Source: CANJSG01 sp038203875
GTDB taxonomy: Bacteria > Verrucomicrobiota > Verrucomicrobiia > Limisphaerales > CANJSG01
Length of the DNA: 16,043 bases
Direction: 5' to 3'
Assembly: GCA_038203875.1 (NCBI GenBank)
Contig: JBBRDN010000086.1
Location: forward strand, 1-16,043
Shown here: positions 5,898-13,680 of the stretch, piece after piece
How positions within the stretch are numbered: the first letter of the stretch is position 1
Layout of the letters: each line of letters begins with the position of its first letter
The notes under the pieces: model-generated
The model's database searches: none
Told to the model about the DNA's origin: nothing
Seen by the model: the letters and a program-made list of their open reading frames with translations, nothing else
Made by a program: the position numbers and the translations under genes

Positions 5898-7328
5898 TTA
5901 GGCGACGATTCCTTTCACGACACTGCCGGCCACGTCGGTGAGGCGGAAGTCGCGGCCATTCGACCGGTAGGTCAATTTGGTGTGATCGAACCCCAGCAGA
6001 TGCAGCATCGTGGCGTGGAGATCGTGGATGTGAACCTTGTCCTGGACCGACTTCGCTCCGAACTCATCGGTCGCCCCGTAAACCGTCCCGCCCTTCACGC
6101 CGCCGCCGGCAAGCCAAGTGCTGAACGCGCGGTTGTTGTGGTCGCGACCCGGGTTTTCGTTGCCGTTGCGGTCCTTGGTGGGCTTGCGGCCGAACTCTCC
6201 GCCCCAGACGACCAGCGTGCTGTCGAGCAACCCGCGTTGTTTCAGATCCGTCAGCAGCGCCGCGAGCGGCTTGTCGATCTCCTCCGCCTTCTGCGACAGC
6301 TTTGTTTCAAGATCCTGATGGTGGTCCCAGCCACCGGCCCAAACCTGGACGAACCGAACGCCCCTTTCCACCAGACGCCGCGCAATGAGCATCTGTTTGC
6401 CCTGCGCGCTGTTGCCGTAGAGGGCGCGCATGTTGGCCGGCTCTTTGTTCACGTCGAACGCATCGGTCGCCTCGGCCTGCATGCGGAAGGCGATCTCGTA
6501 GGCCTCAAGCCGGGCTTCGAGCGCGGCTTCCTTCTGCAAATTCTGCGCGTGGACTTCGTTCAACTGTTGGACGTAGTCGAGGGCGCGTCGCTGTTCGGCG
6601 GTAGACGTGTATTGGTTCCGGATGTTCTGGATCATCTGGAAAACCGTCTGGGCGGACGTGTTGATGCTCGTGCCCGCGTAAACTCCGGGAAGGAACGACG
6701 TCTGCCAGTTCGACGTTCCGCCGATCGGCAAACCGCCGCCCGGCCGCAACGAAATGAACCCGGGGAGGTTCTGGTTCTGAGTTCCCAGACCATAGACGGC
6801 CCACGAACCGATGCTCGGACGTGACAACCGGAGCGACCCGGTATTCATGAACACCGTGGCCACTTCATGCGCAGGAATGTCCGTCCACATCGAACGGATG
6901 ATGGCCATGTCGTCGACGTGGTTGCCGAGGTTCGGAAACACCTCGCTAACCTCGATGCCGGACTTGCCCTTCTTCTCGAACTTGAACGGCGACGCCATGC
7001 CGATGCCTCCGTCCGGAAGCGTCTTCCCGTCCATCCGGGTCAGAGTCGGCTTCGGATCCCAAGTGTCGACCTGCGACGGAGCGCCCTGGGCGAAGACATG
7101 GATGACTGCCTTGGCTTTGGCGGGAAAATGCGATGGGCGCGGCGCGAGCGGATTCCCGGCTGCCGCGGCGGCGGCATCCAAAGCGTGGGGGGTGGCCCCG
7201 AGGAGTTCGGATGGACTGAACATCGACGCGAGACTCAGCGCGCCAAGCCCAAGGCCGAAGCGATTGAGGAACTGGCGACGCGTGGCGAAAAGATCTTCCA
7301 GCCGGGCAGAATGTTCGTTCGGGTTCAT
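5898..7328 (-). CDS. DUF1501 family protein with Tat signal
   Basis: 476 residues, complete. The N-terminus carries a twin-arginine motif TRRQFL (residues 16-21) followed by a hydrophobic stretch (FGLGLGALSLASMF), so export through the Tat system is likely. The body has family features: AVIHVFAQGAPSQVDTWDPKP, RRLVERGVRFVQVW, VVWGGEFGRKP and the C-terminal HIHDLHATMLHLLGFDH with several His and Asp residues. DUF1501 is related to the alkaline phosphatase/sulfatase superfamily, but a specific substrate cannot be stated. It is almost always found next to a PSCyt/DUF1549/DUF1553 gene, as here, and the two are thought to act together outside the cytoplasm. It is the first gene of the two-gene operon. 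No strong Shine-Dalgarno is visible. Confidence 0.93.
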   Translation of the reverse strand: MNPNEHSARLEDLFATRRQFLNRFGLGLGALSLASMFSPSELLGATPHALDAAAAAAGNPLAPRPSHFPAKAKAVIHVFAQGAPSQVDTWDPKPTLTRMDGKTLPDGGIGMASPFKFEKKGKSGIEVSEVFPNLGNHVDDMAIIRSMWTDIPAHEVATVFMNTGSLRLSRPSIGSWAVYGLGTQNQNLPGFISLRPGGGLPIGGTSNWQTSFLPGVYAGTSINTSAQTVFQMIQNIRNQYTSTAEQRRALDYVQQLNEVHAQNLQKEAALEARLEAYEIAFRMQAEATDAFDVNKEPANMRALYGNSAQGKQMLIARRLVERGVRFVQVWAGGWDHHQDLETKLSQKAEEIDKPLAALLTDLKQRGLLDSTLVVWGGEFGRKPTKDRNGNENPGRDHNNRAFSTWLAGGGVKGGTVYGATDEFGAKSVQDKVHIHDLHATMLHLLGFDHTKLTYRSNGRDFRLTDVAGSVVKGIVA

Positions 7329-7450
7329 AAGCTTGGTGCGGAGTTACAGCACTGGACGGCACAAAAGAGGGAAAGGTTTCGCCGGAAAATGAGGAACTTT
7401 GACGGATTGGCAATTGCAGGTTTTAAGCCGTAACCTCGACTCAACCTCGA
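7329..7450. promoter_or_regulatory. Divergent intergenic region with a candidate promoter for the zinc-ribbon gene
   Basis: 122 bases separate the divergent DUF1501 and zinc-ribbon genes, so both promoters should lie here. On the plus strand TTGACG (7399-7404), a 17-base spacer and TTTAAG (7422-7427) form a plausible sigma70-like pair 23 bases before the ATG. No convincing pair was found on the minus strand. The octamer AACCTCGA occurs twice (7432-7439 and 7443-7450), the second copy touching the start codon where a Shine-Dalgarno would be expected. Confidence 0.35.
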
Positions 7451-8095
7451 ATGTCATCCGCAGACTACGCCAAAGCCACCTGCCCGTCCTGCAGCGGCCA
7501 TGTCGAATACCCGACCGCCTCCGCAGGGACCATGATCAACTGCCCGCATTGCCGAGCGCAGATGATGTTGCCCGAGGACGGCCCGGAAAAAAACATCCCG
7601 AAACCCGCCGACGCGACAGCATCTCTTGGCCTGAAGGCTCCAATGATGGCGATCATGGTCGCACTCATCACCGCAGCAGCCATCCTGGTAGCCGGGCCGG
7701 ACAAAAAACCAAAGACGGCAGCAGCGGAAGCGGCGACCAACTCGCCGACGGCAACGGCTCCAAAAACGTCCGCCGAGTTCCCCCTTCCCGACGGTTGGCA
7801 ACGTCCGGTCCTCGTGCCATCCGGCGATTTGGAGCTGCTGGGTTTCAAACTGGAAAGCCAGCCCGGAACTTCGCTGAAGCATGTCATCGGGCTGGTCACC
7901 AATCGTTCGGACGCTCGCTACTTCGGCGTGAAGGTCGAATTCAACATGATCGATGCGGCCGGAACGACAGTGGGAAAAGCCGTGGACCAGACCACCACGA
8001 TGACCGGACGCAGCGGTTGGCAGTTCCGGGCGCTCTCGGTTGGCGGCAAGCCAGAGAAAGCGTCGGCTTCGAAACTCAGCGCGGAAAAAGAGTAG
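7451..8095 (+). CDS. Zinc-ribbon single-pass membrane protein with FxLYD-like domain
   Basis: 214 residues. The N-terminal zinc ribbon has two CxxC knuckles (C11/C14 in CPSC and C31/C34 in CPHC), of the type found at the front of many bacterial membrane proteins. A single transmembrane helix spans about residues 63-82. An Ala/Thr/Lys-rich linker follows. The C-terminal half (about 105-200) has the pattern HVIGLVTNRSD, then FGVKVEFNMIDAAGTTVG, which resembles FxLYD/DUF3426-like beta-sandwich domains. The expected topology is zinc ribbon in the cytoplasm and beta domain in the periplasm. The specific function is unknown. It stands alone, divergent from the DUF1501 operon, and no clear terminator follows it. 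Confidence 0.75.
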   Translation: MSSADYAKATCPSCSGHVEYPTASAGTMINCPHCRAQMMLPEDGPEKNIPKPADATASLGLKAPMMAIMVALITAAAILVAGPDKKPKTAAAEAATNSPTATAPKTSAEFPLPDGWQRPVLVPSGDLELLGFKLESQPGTSLKHVIGLVTNRSDARYFGVKVEFNMIDAAGTTVGKAVDQTTTMTGRSGWQFRALSVGGKPEKASASKLSAEKE

Positions 8096-8166
8096 GCCAA
8101 ATCAGCCCATCGATCTCCTGCGGTGCCGAACTGCTTCAAGAGTCGAGGCATCCGAATCAAAAGTCA

Positions 8167-8188
8167 TAGTTGACCGTATGGTAAACTA
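8167..8188. promoter_or_regulatory. Candidate TetR operator O1 upstream of the tetR gene
   Basis: A 22-bp imperfect palindrome with half-sites TAGTTGACC and GGTAAACTA around 4 central bases; 9 of its 11 symmetric pairs match. It contains TTGACC (8170-8175), a possible -35 box, and precedes GATATT (8195-8200), a possible -10 at a long 19-base spacing. Placement over a promoter is typical for autorepressing TetR proteins. A perfect 10-bp palindrome, CTATCGATAG (8186-8195), overlaps its right end. Confidence 0.6.
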
Positions 8189-8235
8189 TCGATAGATATT
8201 CGGGAGATCCGGAAATTCCGCACACCGACAAACTC

Positions 8236-8850
8236 ATGGGAAGAACCAGCGATGCCAAAGAGCGGTTGATGGCTGCCATTTCAGAACTCATCTGGACCGG
8301 CTCCTACGGCTCAACGACCATAGACCAGATCTGCGACAAGGCCGGGGTCAAGAAAGGGAGTTTCTATTATTTCTTCGACTCCAAGTCCGAGCTCGCCGTC
8401 GCCGCGATCGAAGCGGAGTTCTGCGCACGCCGGGCCGAGCTCGATGCCATCTTCTCCCCCATGGTTCCGCCACTGGAACGGATCATCCGCTTGTGCGACA
8501 ACGGCTGCGCCCGTCAGGTGGAATTGAAGGCAAAGTTCGGTCATGTTCTCGGATGCCCGCTGTTTACCCTTGGCTCCGAAATCTGCACCCAGGACAAGGG
8601 GCTCCGCGAAAAGATCCAGGAGGTCCTCGACTGCCATCAGCGCTACATCACCAGCGCCGTGAGGGAAGCCCACTCCGCCGGATTGATCGACGCGCCAGAC
8701 GCCGGCGCCAAGGCCCGCATGCTGACAGCCTATTTCGAGGGCGTGTTGACCCAAGCCCGTATCCTGAACAGTCTGGAAGTGCTGAAAGAGATCCCGGAAG
8801 GCGTTCTTTCAATCCTCGGCGCCAAGCGCCATGTCACAGTTGTGGCATGA
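8236..8850 (+). CDS. TetR/AcrR-family transcriptional regulator
   Basis: 204 residues, complete. The N-terminal TetR helix-turn-helix is clear: TTIDQICDKAGVKKGSFYYF at residues 27-46, followed by FDSKSEL. The rest is the ligand-binding and dimerisation domain, with GCPLFTLGSEI in its middle. It is most likely a repressor relieved by a small-molecule ligand and, from its position, controls the downstream RND/MFS efflux genes and itself. Candidate operators are a palindrome at 8167-8188 and a similar site at 8864-8885. The stop codon lies within a terminator hairpin. The ligand cannot be predicted. No strong Shine-Dalgarno precedes ATG 8236; the start was chosen because the usual short N-terminal arm before the HTH follows from it. 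Confidence 0.93.
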   Translation: MGRTSDAKERLMAAISELIWTGSYGSTTIDQICDKAGVKKGSFYYFFDSKSELAVAAIEAEFCARRAELDAIFSPMVPPLERIIRLCDNGCARQVELKAKFGHVLGCPLFTLGSEICTQDKGLREKIQEVLDCHQRYITSAVREAHSAGLIDAPDAGAKARMLTAYFEGVLTQARILNSLEVLKEIPEGVLSILGAKRHVTVVA

Positions 8851-8856
8851 TTTTTT
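8830..8856 (+). terminator. Terminator overlapping the end of the TetR gene
   Basis: An 8-bp stem (8830-8837 with 8842-8849, one G-U pair in RNA) with loop AGTT, followed by a run of six T (8851-8856). The stem includes the last codons and the first two bases of the TGA stop of the regulator. It would end the tetR transcript and force the efflux genes to rely on their own promoter in 8857-8901. Confidence 0.7.
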
Positions 8857-8863
8857 GCCCGCT

Positions 8864-8885
8864 TATTTGACTAACTAGAAAACTA
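8864..8885. promoter_or_regulatory. Candidate TetR operator O2 upstream of the efflux operon
   Basis: 22 bp with half-sites TATTTGACT and AGAAAACTA around 4 bases. It matches O1 at 15 of 22 positions, including 7 of the first 8 and 7 of the last 8, with the same 9-4-9 spacing. It contains TTGACT (8867-8872), a possible -35, although no good -10 follows at normal distance. It ends 16 bases before the first gene of the efflux operon. Confidence 0.5.
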
Positions 8886-8901
8886 TTAAACTCTCACTGC
8901 C

Positions 8902-9207
8902 ATGAACCGCTTCATTACGCCGTTCGACGGCTCGTTCGAAACGCCCCTGTTCTCCGGCGCCGACCCCGCCGGCCTTTTCTCGCGCCTCCGCGAAAGACTC
9001 ATCGCGGCCTTCCGCCGCGAAACCGAGGGTTTTGAGCATTTCGTGCATCTCGCCCTGAACGAAGCCGAAGCGCTGGCCCTCCAGACGAACGTCCCCCAAC
9101 TCGTGTTCCCGATGCTCGCTTCCGAAAAGCTCCAACGAGTCGCCAAATGGGTCTCCAAACAACGCCGCGTCCAGGACGTTACTGGCGAACTGGCGTTCTC
9201 CGCGTAA
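8902..9207 (+). CDS. Small conserved-looking protein of unknown function at the head of the efflux operon
   Basis: 101 residues, unrecognised. It has no signal peptide, transmembrane segment or Cys. The N-terminus is Phe-rich (FITPFDGSFETPLF), followed by a charged, probably helical region (RLRERLIAAFRRETEGFEHFVHLALNEAEALAL) and a C-terminal helix with KLQRVAKWVSKQRRVQD. It is co-directional with the efflux genes and lies 37 bases before the membrane-fusion protein gene, directly after the candidate operator, so it is probably the first gene of that operon. Codon use resembles its neighbours, which supports a real gene. ATG 8902 is the first start in the frame, and there is no Shine-Dalgarno of note. 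Confidence 0.6.
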   Translation: MNRFITPFDGSFETPLFSGADPAGLFSRLRERLIAAFRRETEGFEHFVHLALNEAEALALQTNVPQLVFPMLASEKLQRVAKWVSKQRRVQDVTGELAFSA

Positions 9208-9244
9208 GCCAAGGCCGATTCTCCCCACTCCATCTTCAGTCAAC

Positions 9245-10408
9245 ATGTCGTCCACAAAACCTCTGTTTTCCGCCATCGCAGCGGCGGCTCTTGTCGCCAC
9301 CGGTTGCAACAAACCTGCCGGCCCAGCACATCAGGCACCTCCACCACCCACCGTCACGGTCGCGCCGGTCGAAGAACGGGAACTGATCGAGACGGACGAG
9401 TTCACCGGACGGATCGAAGCAATCGAGTCGGTCGAGATCCGGCCCCGTGTTTCGGGCTACTTGGCGGAAATCAAATTCAAGTCCGGCCAGAAGGTGAAGA
9501 AGGGCGAGCTCCTCTTTATGATCGACCCGCGCCAACGCCAAGCCGACGTCGAAAAGGCCAAAGCCGATCTCCAGCGCGCCAAAGTGAGGTTCGAAGTGTC
9601 GGAGCGCGAGGCCACCCGCGGGGAGCAATTGCGGCAATCGAAAACCATCTCCACCGAGGAGGCGGACCAGCGCACGTCCTCCATGATGGACGCCCGCGCG
9701 GGGGTTGCTTCCGCCGAGGCCGCATTGTCTAACGCAGCGCTGCAGTTGGAATACACCGAAGTGCGGTCACCCATCGACGGGCGGGTAGGCAGGGCTTTGG
9801 TCACGATGGGCAACAATGTCAGCGGCGTGGACGGTTTCACCACCCTTCTCACGACCGTCGTCTCCGTCGACCCCGTCTACGTCTACACCGACGTGGACGA
9901 AGCCACCCTGCTCCGCTTCCAGCGTCTGACCCGCGAGAACAAAGTAGCGAGGAACGCCGACGGCAAGGTCGAGGTCCGCATGGCCATCGCCGACGGCGCA
10001 GGCCTGGCCCAGGTCGGCTACATCGAATCATTCGACAATCGCCTCCAATCGGAAACCGGCAGCATCCTGTTGCGGACCGTGTTCCCCAACGCGGACGAGA
10101 AACTCGTGCCCGGACTGTTCGCCCGACTGAGCGTTCCGCTGAGCGAAAAAAAGCCCGTGACGCTGGTCAGCGAACGGGCCATCGGCACGGACCAGAGCCA
10201 GAAGTTCGTCCTGACATTGACCTCGTCGAACACCGTTGCCTATCGCCCGGTGAAACTCGGACCCGTGATCGACGGCCAGCGTGTCGTCCGTGAAGGCTTG
10301 AAGGCCGGTGAACAGATCGTCGTCAACGGCCTGCAGCGCGTCCAACCCGGCGCAACCGTCACTCCTGAGAAGGAAGCCAAGCCCGTCACCCAGGCGGCGG
10401 CGCACTAA
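9245..10408 (+). CDS. RND efflux membrane-fusion (periplasmic adaptor) lipoprotein
   Basis: 387 residues, complete, AcrA/MexA-like. The N-terminal signal ends at a Cys in ATGC (C21), a slightly atypical lipobox, so it is probably a lipoprotein anchored in the inner membrane. A Pro-rich linker (HQAPPPPTVTV) follows. The lipoyl-like halves are VEIRPRVSGYLAEIKFKSGQ and, after the hairpin, YTEVRSPIDGRVGRALVTMG. Between them is a helical hairpin with heptad-like charged repeats (about residues 95-165). Beta-barrel and membrane-proximal domains follow, with VNGLQRVQPGATV near the C-terminus. It connects the RND pump, encoded 65 bases downstream, to an outer-membrane channel. No TolC-like channel gene is present in the window, so the channel must come from elsewhere. 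Confidence 0.93.
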   Translation: MSSTKPLFSAIAAAALVATGCNKPAGPAHQAPPPPTVTVAPVEERELIETDEFTGRIEAIESVEIRPRVSGYLAEIKFKSGQKVKKGELLFMIDPRQRQADVEKAKADLQRAKVRFEVSEREATRGEQLRQSKTISTEEADQRTSSMMDARAGVASAEAALSNAALQLEYTEVRSPIDGRVGRALVTMGNNVSGVDGFTTLLTTVVSVDPVYVYTDVDEATLLRFQRLTRENKVARNADGKVEVRMAIADGAGLAQVGYIESFDNRLQSETGSILLRTVFPNADEKLVPGLFARLSVPLSEKKPVTLVSERAIGTDQSQKFVLTLTSSNTVAYRPVKLGPVIDGQRVVREGLKAGEQIVVNGLQRVQPGATVTPEKEAKPVTQAAAH

Positions 10409-10473
10409 CCCCACCCACCCGCTGGACAGGTGCGGAGGCGTTGCTCCGACCTCCATCCGGCGGATCCAGGACC

Positions 10474-13400
10474 ATGAACTTTTCCCACTTCTTCATCCGT
10501 CGCCCGATCTTCGCCGGCGTGCTGTCCATCGTGATCTTCCTCATTGGATCGATCGCGATGTTCCGGCTGCCCATTAGCGAATACCCCGAGGTCGTCCCTC
10601 CCACGATCGTCGTTCGTGCGGGCTATCCGGGCGCGAACCCAAGAACGATCTCGGAAACCGTCGCCGCCCCGCTTGAGCAGGCAATCAATGGCGTCGAGAA
10701 CTCGCTCTACATGTCGTCGCAGGCGACCTCCGACGGCGTGATGATTCTCACCGTCACGTTCCGCCTCGGCACGGACGTCGACAAGGCACAGGTGCAGGTG
10801 CAGAACCGGGTGACCCAGGCGCTCCCGAAATTGCCGGACATCGTCCGCACCCTCGGCGTCACAACCACGAAGCAGTCCCCCGACCTGACGATGGTTGTCC
10901 ATCTCACGTCGCCGAACGGACGCTACGACAACATCTACGTCCGCAACTACGCCACGCTCCAGGTCAAGGACGTCCTCGCCCGCATCCCCGGCGTGGGCGG
11001 TGTGGAAATCTTCGGCTCCGGCGACTACGCGATGCGCATCTGGCTCGACCCCGGCAAGGTCGCAGCGCGAAACCTTACCGCCAGCGATGTCGTGGCCGCC
11101 ATCCGCGAACAGAACGTCCAGGTCGCGGCCGGCGCCATTGGCCAGCAGCCTGTCTCGAGCCCGATCGACCTGGAACTGCAGATCAACACCAAGGGCCGGC
11201 TTGTCACCGAGGAGGAGTTCGGCCAGATCATCGTGAAGACCGGGCCCAACGGTGAGAAGGTCCGCCTCGGCGACCTCGCCCGCATCGAGCTCGGCGCGGG
11301 CGGCTATTCGCTGCGGGCCCTCTTGAACAACAAGAGCGCGGTGGGCATCCCCATCTTCCAATCTCCCGGGGCCAACGCGCTCCAGCTCTCGAAGGACGTC
11401 CGGCGCACGATGGCCGATCTCAAGAAGAACTTCCCCGAAGGCATCGACTACGCCATCGCCTACGATCCGACGGTCTTCGTCGACAAGTCGATCGACGCGG
11501 TCGTCACCACGCTCATCGAAGCGATCGTGCTCGTGGTCATCGTGGTCATCCTCTTCCTCCAGACATGGCGCGCGTCGATCATCCCGCTTGCGGCCGTGCC
11601 CGTGTCGTTGGTCGGAACTTTTGCGGTCATGCTCGCGCTCGGCTTCAGCATCAATGCGCTCTCGCTCTTCGGCCTCGTGCTGGCCATCGGCATCGTTGTC
11701 GATGACGCCATCGTCGTGGTGGAGAACGTGGAACGAAACATCGCCCTGGGCTTCTCGCCGACGGAGGCGACCAAACGTGCAATGAACGAGGTCACCGGCC
11801 CCATCATCGCGACGGCGCTGGTCTTGTGCGCGGTCTTCATCCCGACCGCTTTCATCAGCGGATTGACCGGCCAGTTCTACAAGCAGTTCGCGATCACCAT
11901 CGCGATCTCCACGGTCATATCGGCCTTCAACTCGCTGACGCTTTCCCCTGCCCTGAGCGCGCTCCTGCTCCGTGACCACCATGCGCCCAAGGACGGAGTG
12001 ACCCGCGTGATGGACAAAGTCCTTGGCTGGCTCTTCCGGCCCTTCAACCGGTTCTTCGAATGGTCCGCAGGGAAGTATGCCGCCGGCGTCGGCAGCGTGA
12101 TACGCAAGAGTGCGATCGCCCTCGTCCTCTATGTCGGACTGGTCGCGCTCACCGGTTGGAGCTTCAACAAGGTCCCGGGCGGCTTCATTCCCACGCAGGA
12201 CAAGCAATACATCGTGGCCTTCGCCCAACTGCCGGACGGGGCCTCGCTGGACCGGGCGGACGCCGTCATCCGCCGCATGTCGGACATCGGCCTGAAGATC
12301 CCCGGCGTGCAGGACGCGGTCGCTTTCCCGGGACTGAGCATCCAGGGCTTCAGCGTCGCGCCCAATGCCGGCATCGTTTTCTTCGGGCTCAAACCCTTCG
12401 AGGACCGGCGCACGCCGGAGACCTCGGGGCTCGGCATCGTCGGGGCGTTGAACCAGGCTTTCGCAGGAATCCAGGACGCCTTCATCCTCGCCGTGCCGCC
12501 GCCTTCAGTGAACGGCCTAGGCACGATCGGCGGCTTCAAACTCTACGTCGAAGACCGTGCGGACCTCGGCTACGACGCATTGTTCCAAGCCTCCCAGACC
12601 GCGTGGTTCTCCAGCTTCGGAAATCCACAGCTCGCCAATGTCTTCTCCGGATTCACCGTCAACGTGCCGCAGATCGATGCCGACATCGACCGCGTGAAGG
12701 CCAAGTCGATGGGTGTGCCGCTGCAGAATCTTTTCGAGACGATGCAGATCTACCTAGGCTCGCTCTATGTGAACGATTTCAACCGCTTCGGCCGCACCTT
12801 CCAGGTGATCGCGCAGGCGGATGCGCCGTTCCGCGACCGCGCCGAAGACATCAGCCGCCTGAAGACCAAGAACGCCAAGGGCGAGATGGTCTCGCTGGCT
12901 GCGCTCGTGAAGCTCAAGGACGGCTATGGCCCCGACCGCGTCGTCCGCTACAACGGCTACCCTGCGGCAGAGATCACCGGGGGTCCTTCCGCGACGTCGA
13001 GTTCGGGCGAGGCCGAAGTCGCAATGACCGCACTGTTGGATCAGACCTTGCCCAAAGGCATGGCCTACGAATGGACCGAACTGACGTATCAGCGCATCCT
13101 CGCCGGCAATTCAGCGATCTACATCTATCCGCTCTGCATCCTCCTCGTGTTCCTCGTGCTCGCGGCGCAATACGAGAGCTTCCGCCTGCCCCTGGCCATC
13201 ATCCTCATCGTCCCGCTCTGCCTGCTCAGCGCATTGGTGGGTGTGATGCTCAGCCACGGTGACAACAACATCTTCACCCAGATCGGACTGATCGTGCTCG
13301 TCGGTCTGGCCTGCAAGAACGCAATCCTCATCGTCGAGTTCGCCAAGGTGAAACAGGACGAAGGCATGCCGCCCGCCGAGGCCGCCATCGAGGCCTGCCG

Positions 13401-13677
13401 CCTTCGCCTGAGGCCGATCCTGATGACCTCGATCGCTTTTATCGCCGGCGTCTTTCCCCTCGTCATCGCGCACGGTGCCGGCTCCGAAATGCGCCGGGCC
13501 ATGGGCACGGCGGTGTTCTCCGGCATGATCGGGGTCACCGTCTTCGGACTCTTCCTCACTCCCGTCTTCTACGTCGTCGCGATGAAGCTGGGATGGAAGA
13601 AGAAGACCGGTTCAACGCCTACGTCCAAGGCCGCCGCACTTTCTCCCGACGGCCCCGCACACAGCCCTGCCGCGTAA
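10474..13677 (+). CDS. RND multidrug efflux permease, HAE-1 (AcrB-like)
   Basis: 1067 residues, normal length for AcrB/MexB-type pumps, which use proton antiport to extrude hydrophobic drugs from the periplasm and inner membrane. The start MNFSHFFIRRPIFAGVLS is the family N-terminus, preceded by AGGA just upstream of ATG 10474. Twelve transmembrane segments in two repeats are evident. The proton-relay residues are present: the Asp-Asp pair at 410-411 in IGIVVDDAIVVVENVERN, Lys948 in LVGLACKNAILIVEF, and the Arg of RLRPILMTSIAFI. Porter-domain motifs include NRVTQALPKLPDIVRTLGV and GGFIPTQDKQYIVAF. The gene follows the adaptor gene and is 3 bases before an MFS gene. The substrate range cannot be predicted. 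Confidence 0.96.
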   Translation: MNFSHFFIRRPIFAGVLSIVIFLIGSIAMFRLPISEYPEVVPPTIVVRAGYPGANPRTISETVAAPLEQAINGVENSLYMSSQATSDGVMILTVTFRLGTDVDKAQVQVQNRVTQALPKLPDIVRTLGVTTTKQSPDLTMVVHLTSPNGRYDNIYVRNYATLQVKDVLARIPGVGGVEIFGSGDYAMRIWLDPGKVAARNLTASDVVAAIREQNVQVAAGAIGQQPVSSPIDLELQINTKGRLVTEEEFGQIIVKTGPNGEKVRLGDLARIELGAGGYSLRALLNNKSAVGIPIFQSPGANALQLSKDVRRTMADLKKNFPEGIDYAIAYDPTVFVDKSIDAVVTTLIEAIVLVVIVVILFLQTWRASIIPLAAVPVSLVGTFAVMLALGFSINALSLFGLVLAIGIVVDDAIVVVENVERNIALGFSPTEATKRAMNEVTGPIIATALVLCAVFIPTAFISGLTGQFYKQFAITIAISTVISAFNSLTLSPALSALLLRDHHAPKDGVTRVMDKVLGWLFRPFNRFFEWSAGKYAAGVGSVIRKSAIALVLYVGLVALTGWSFNKVPGGFIPTQDKQYIVAFAQLPDGASLDRADAVIRRMSDIGLKIPGVQDAVAFPGLSIQGFSVAPNAGIVFFGLKPFEDRRTPETSGLGIVGALNQAFAGIQDAFILAVPPPSVNGLGTIGGFKLYVEDRADLGYDALFQASQTAWFSSFGNPQLANVFSGFTVNVPQIDADIDRVKAKSMGVPLQNLFETMQIYLGSLYVNDFNRFGRTFQVIAQADAPFRDRAEDISRLKTKNAKGEMVSLAALVKLKDGYGPDRVVRYNGYPAAEITGGPSATSSSGEAEVAMTALLDQTLPKGMAYEWTELTYQRILAGNSAIYIYPLCILLVFLVLAAQYESFRLPLAIILIVPLCLLSALVGVMLSHGDNNIFTQIGLIVLVGLACKNAILIVEFAKVKQDEGMPPAEAAIEACRLRLRPILMTSIAFIAGVFPLVIAHGAGSEMRRAMGTAVFSGMIGVTVFGLFLTPVFYVVAMKLGWKKKTGSTPTSKAAALSPDGPAHSPAA

Positions 13678-13680
13678 CAA

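Noticed and set aside
10441..10473. TTG at 10441 as an upstream start for the RND pump
   Set aside because: The family N-terminus begins at MNFSHFFIRRPIF (ATG 10474), and an AGGA precedes it.
10409..10473. Small inverted repeats between the adaptor and RND genes as an attenuator or terminator
   Set aside because: Stems are about 5 bp with no T-run and are no more than expected in GC-rich sequence of this length.
10405..12228. Long antisense open frame (607 codons) opposite the RND pump gene
   Set aside because: Its translation is Arg/Asp/Glu/Gly-rich low-complexity sequence without domains, typical of the antisense of high-GC coding DNA. The plus strand has a clear RND permease.
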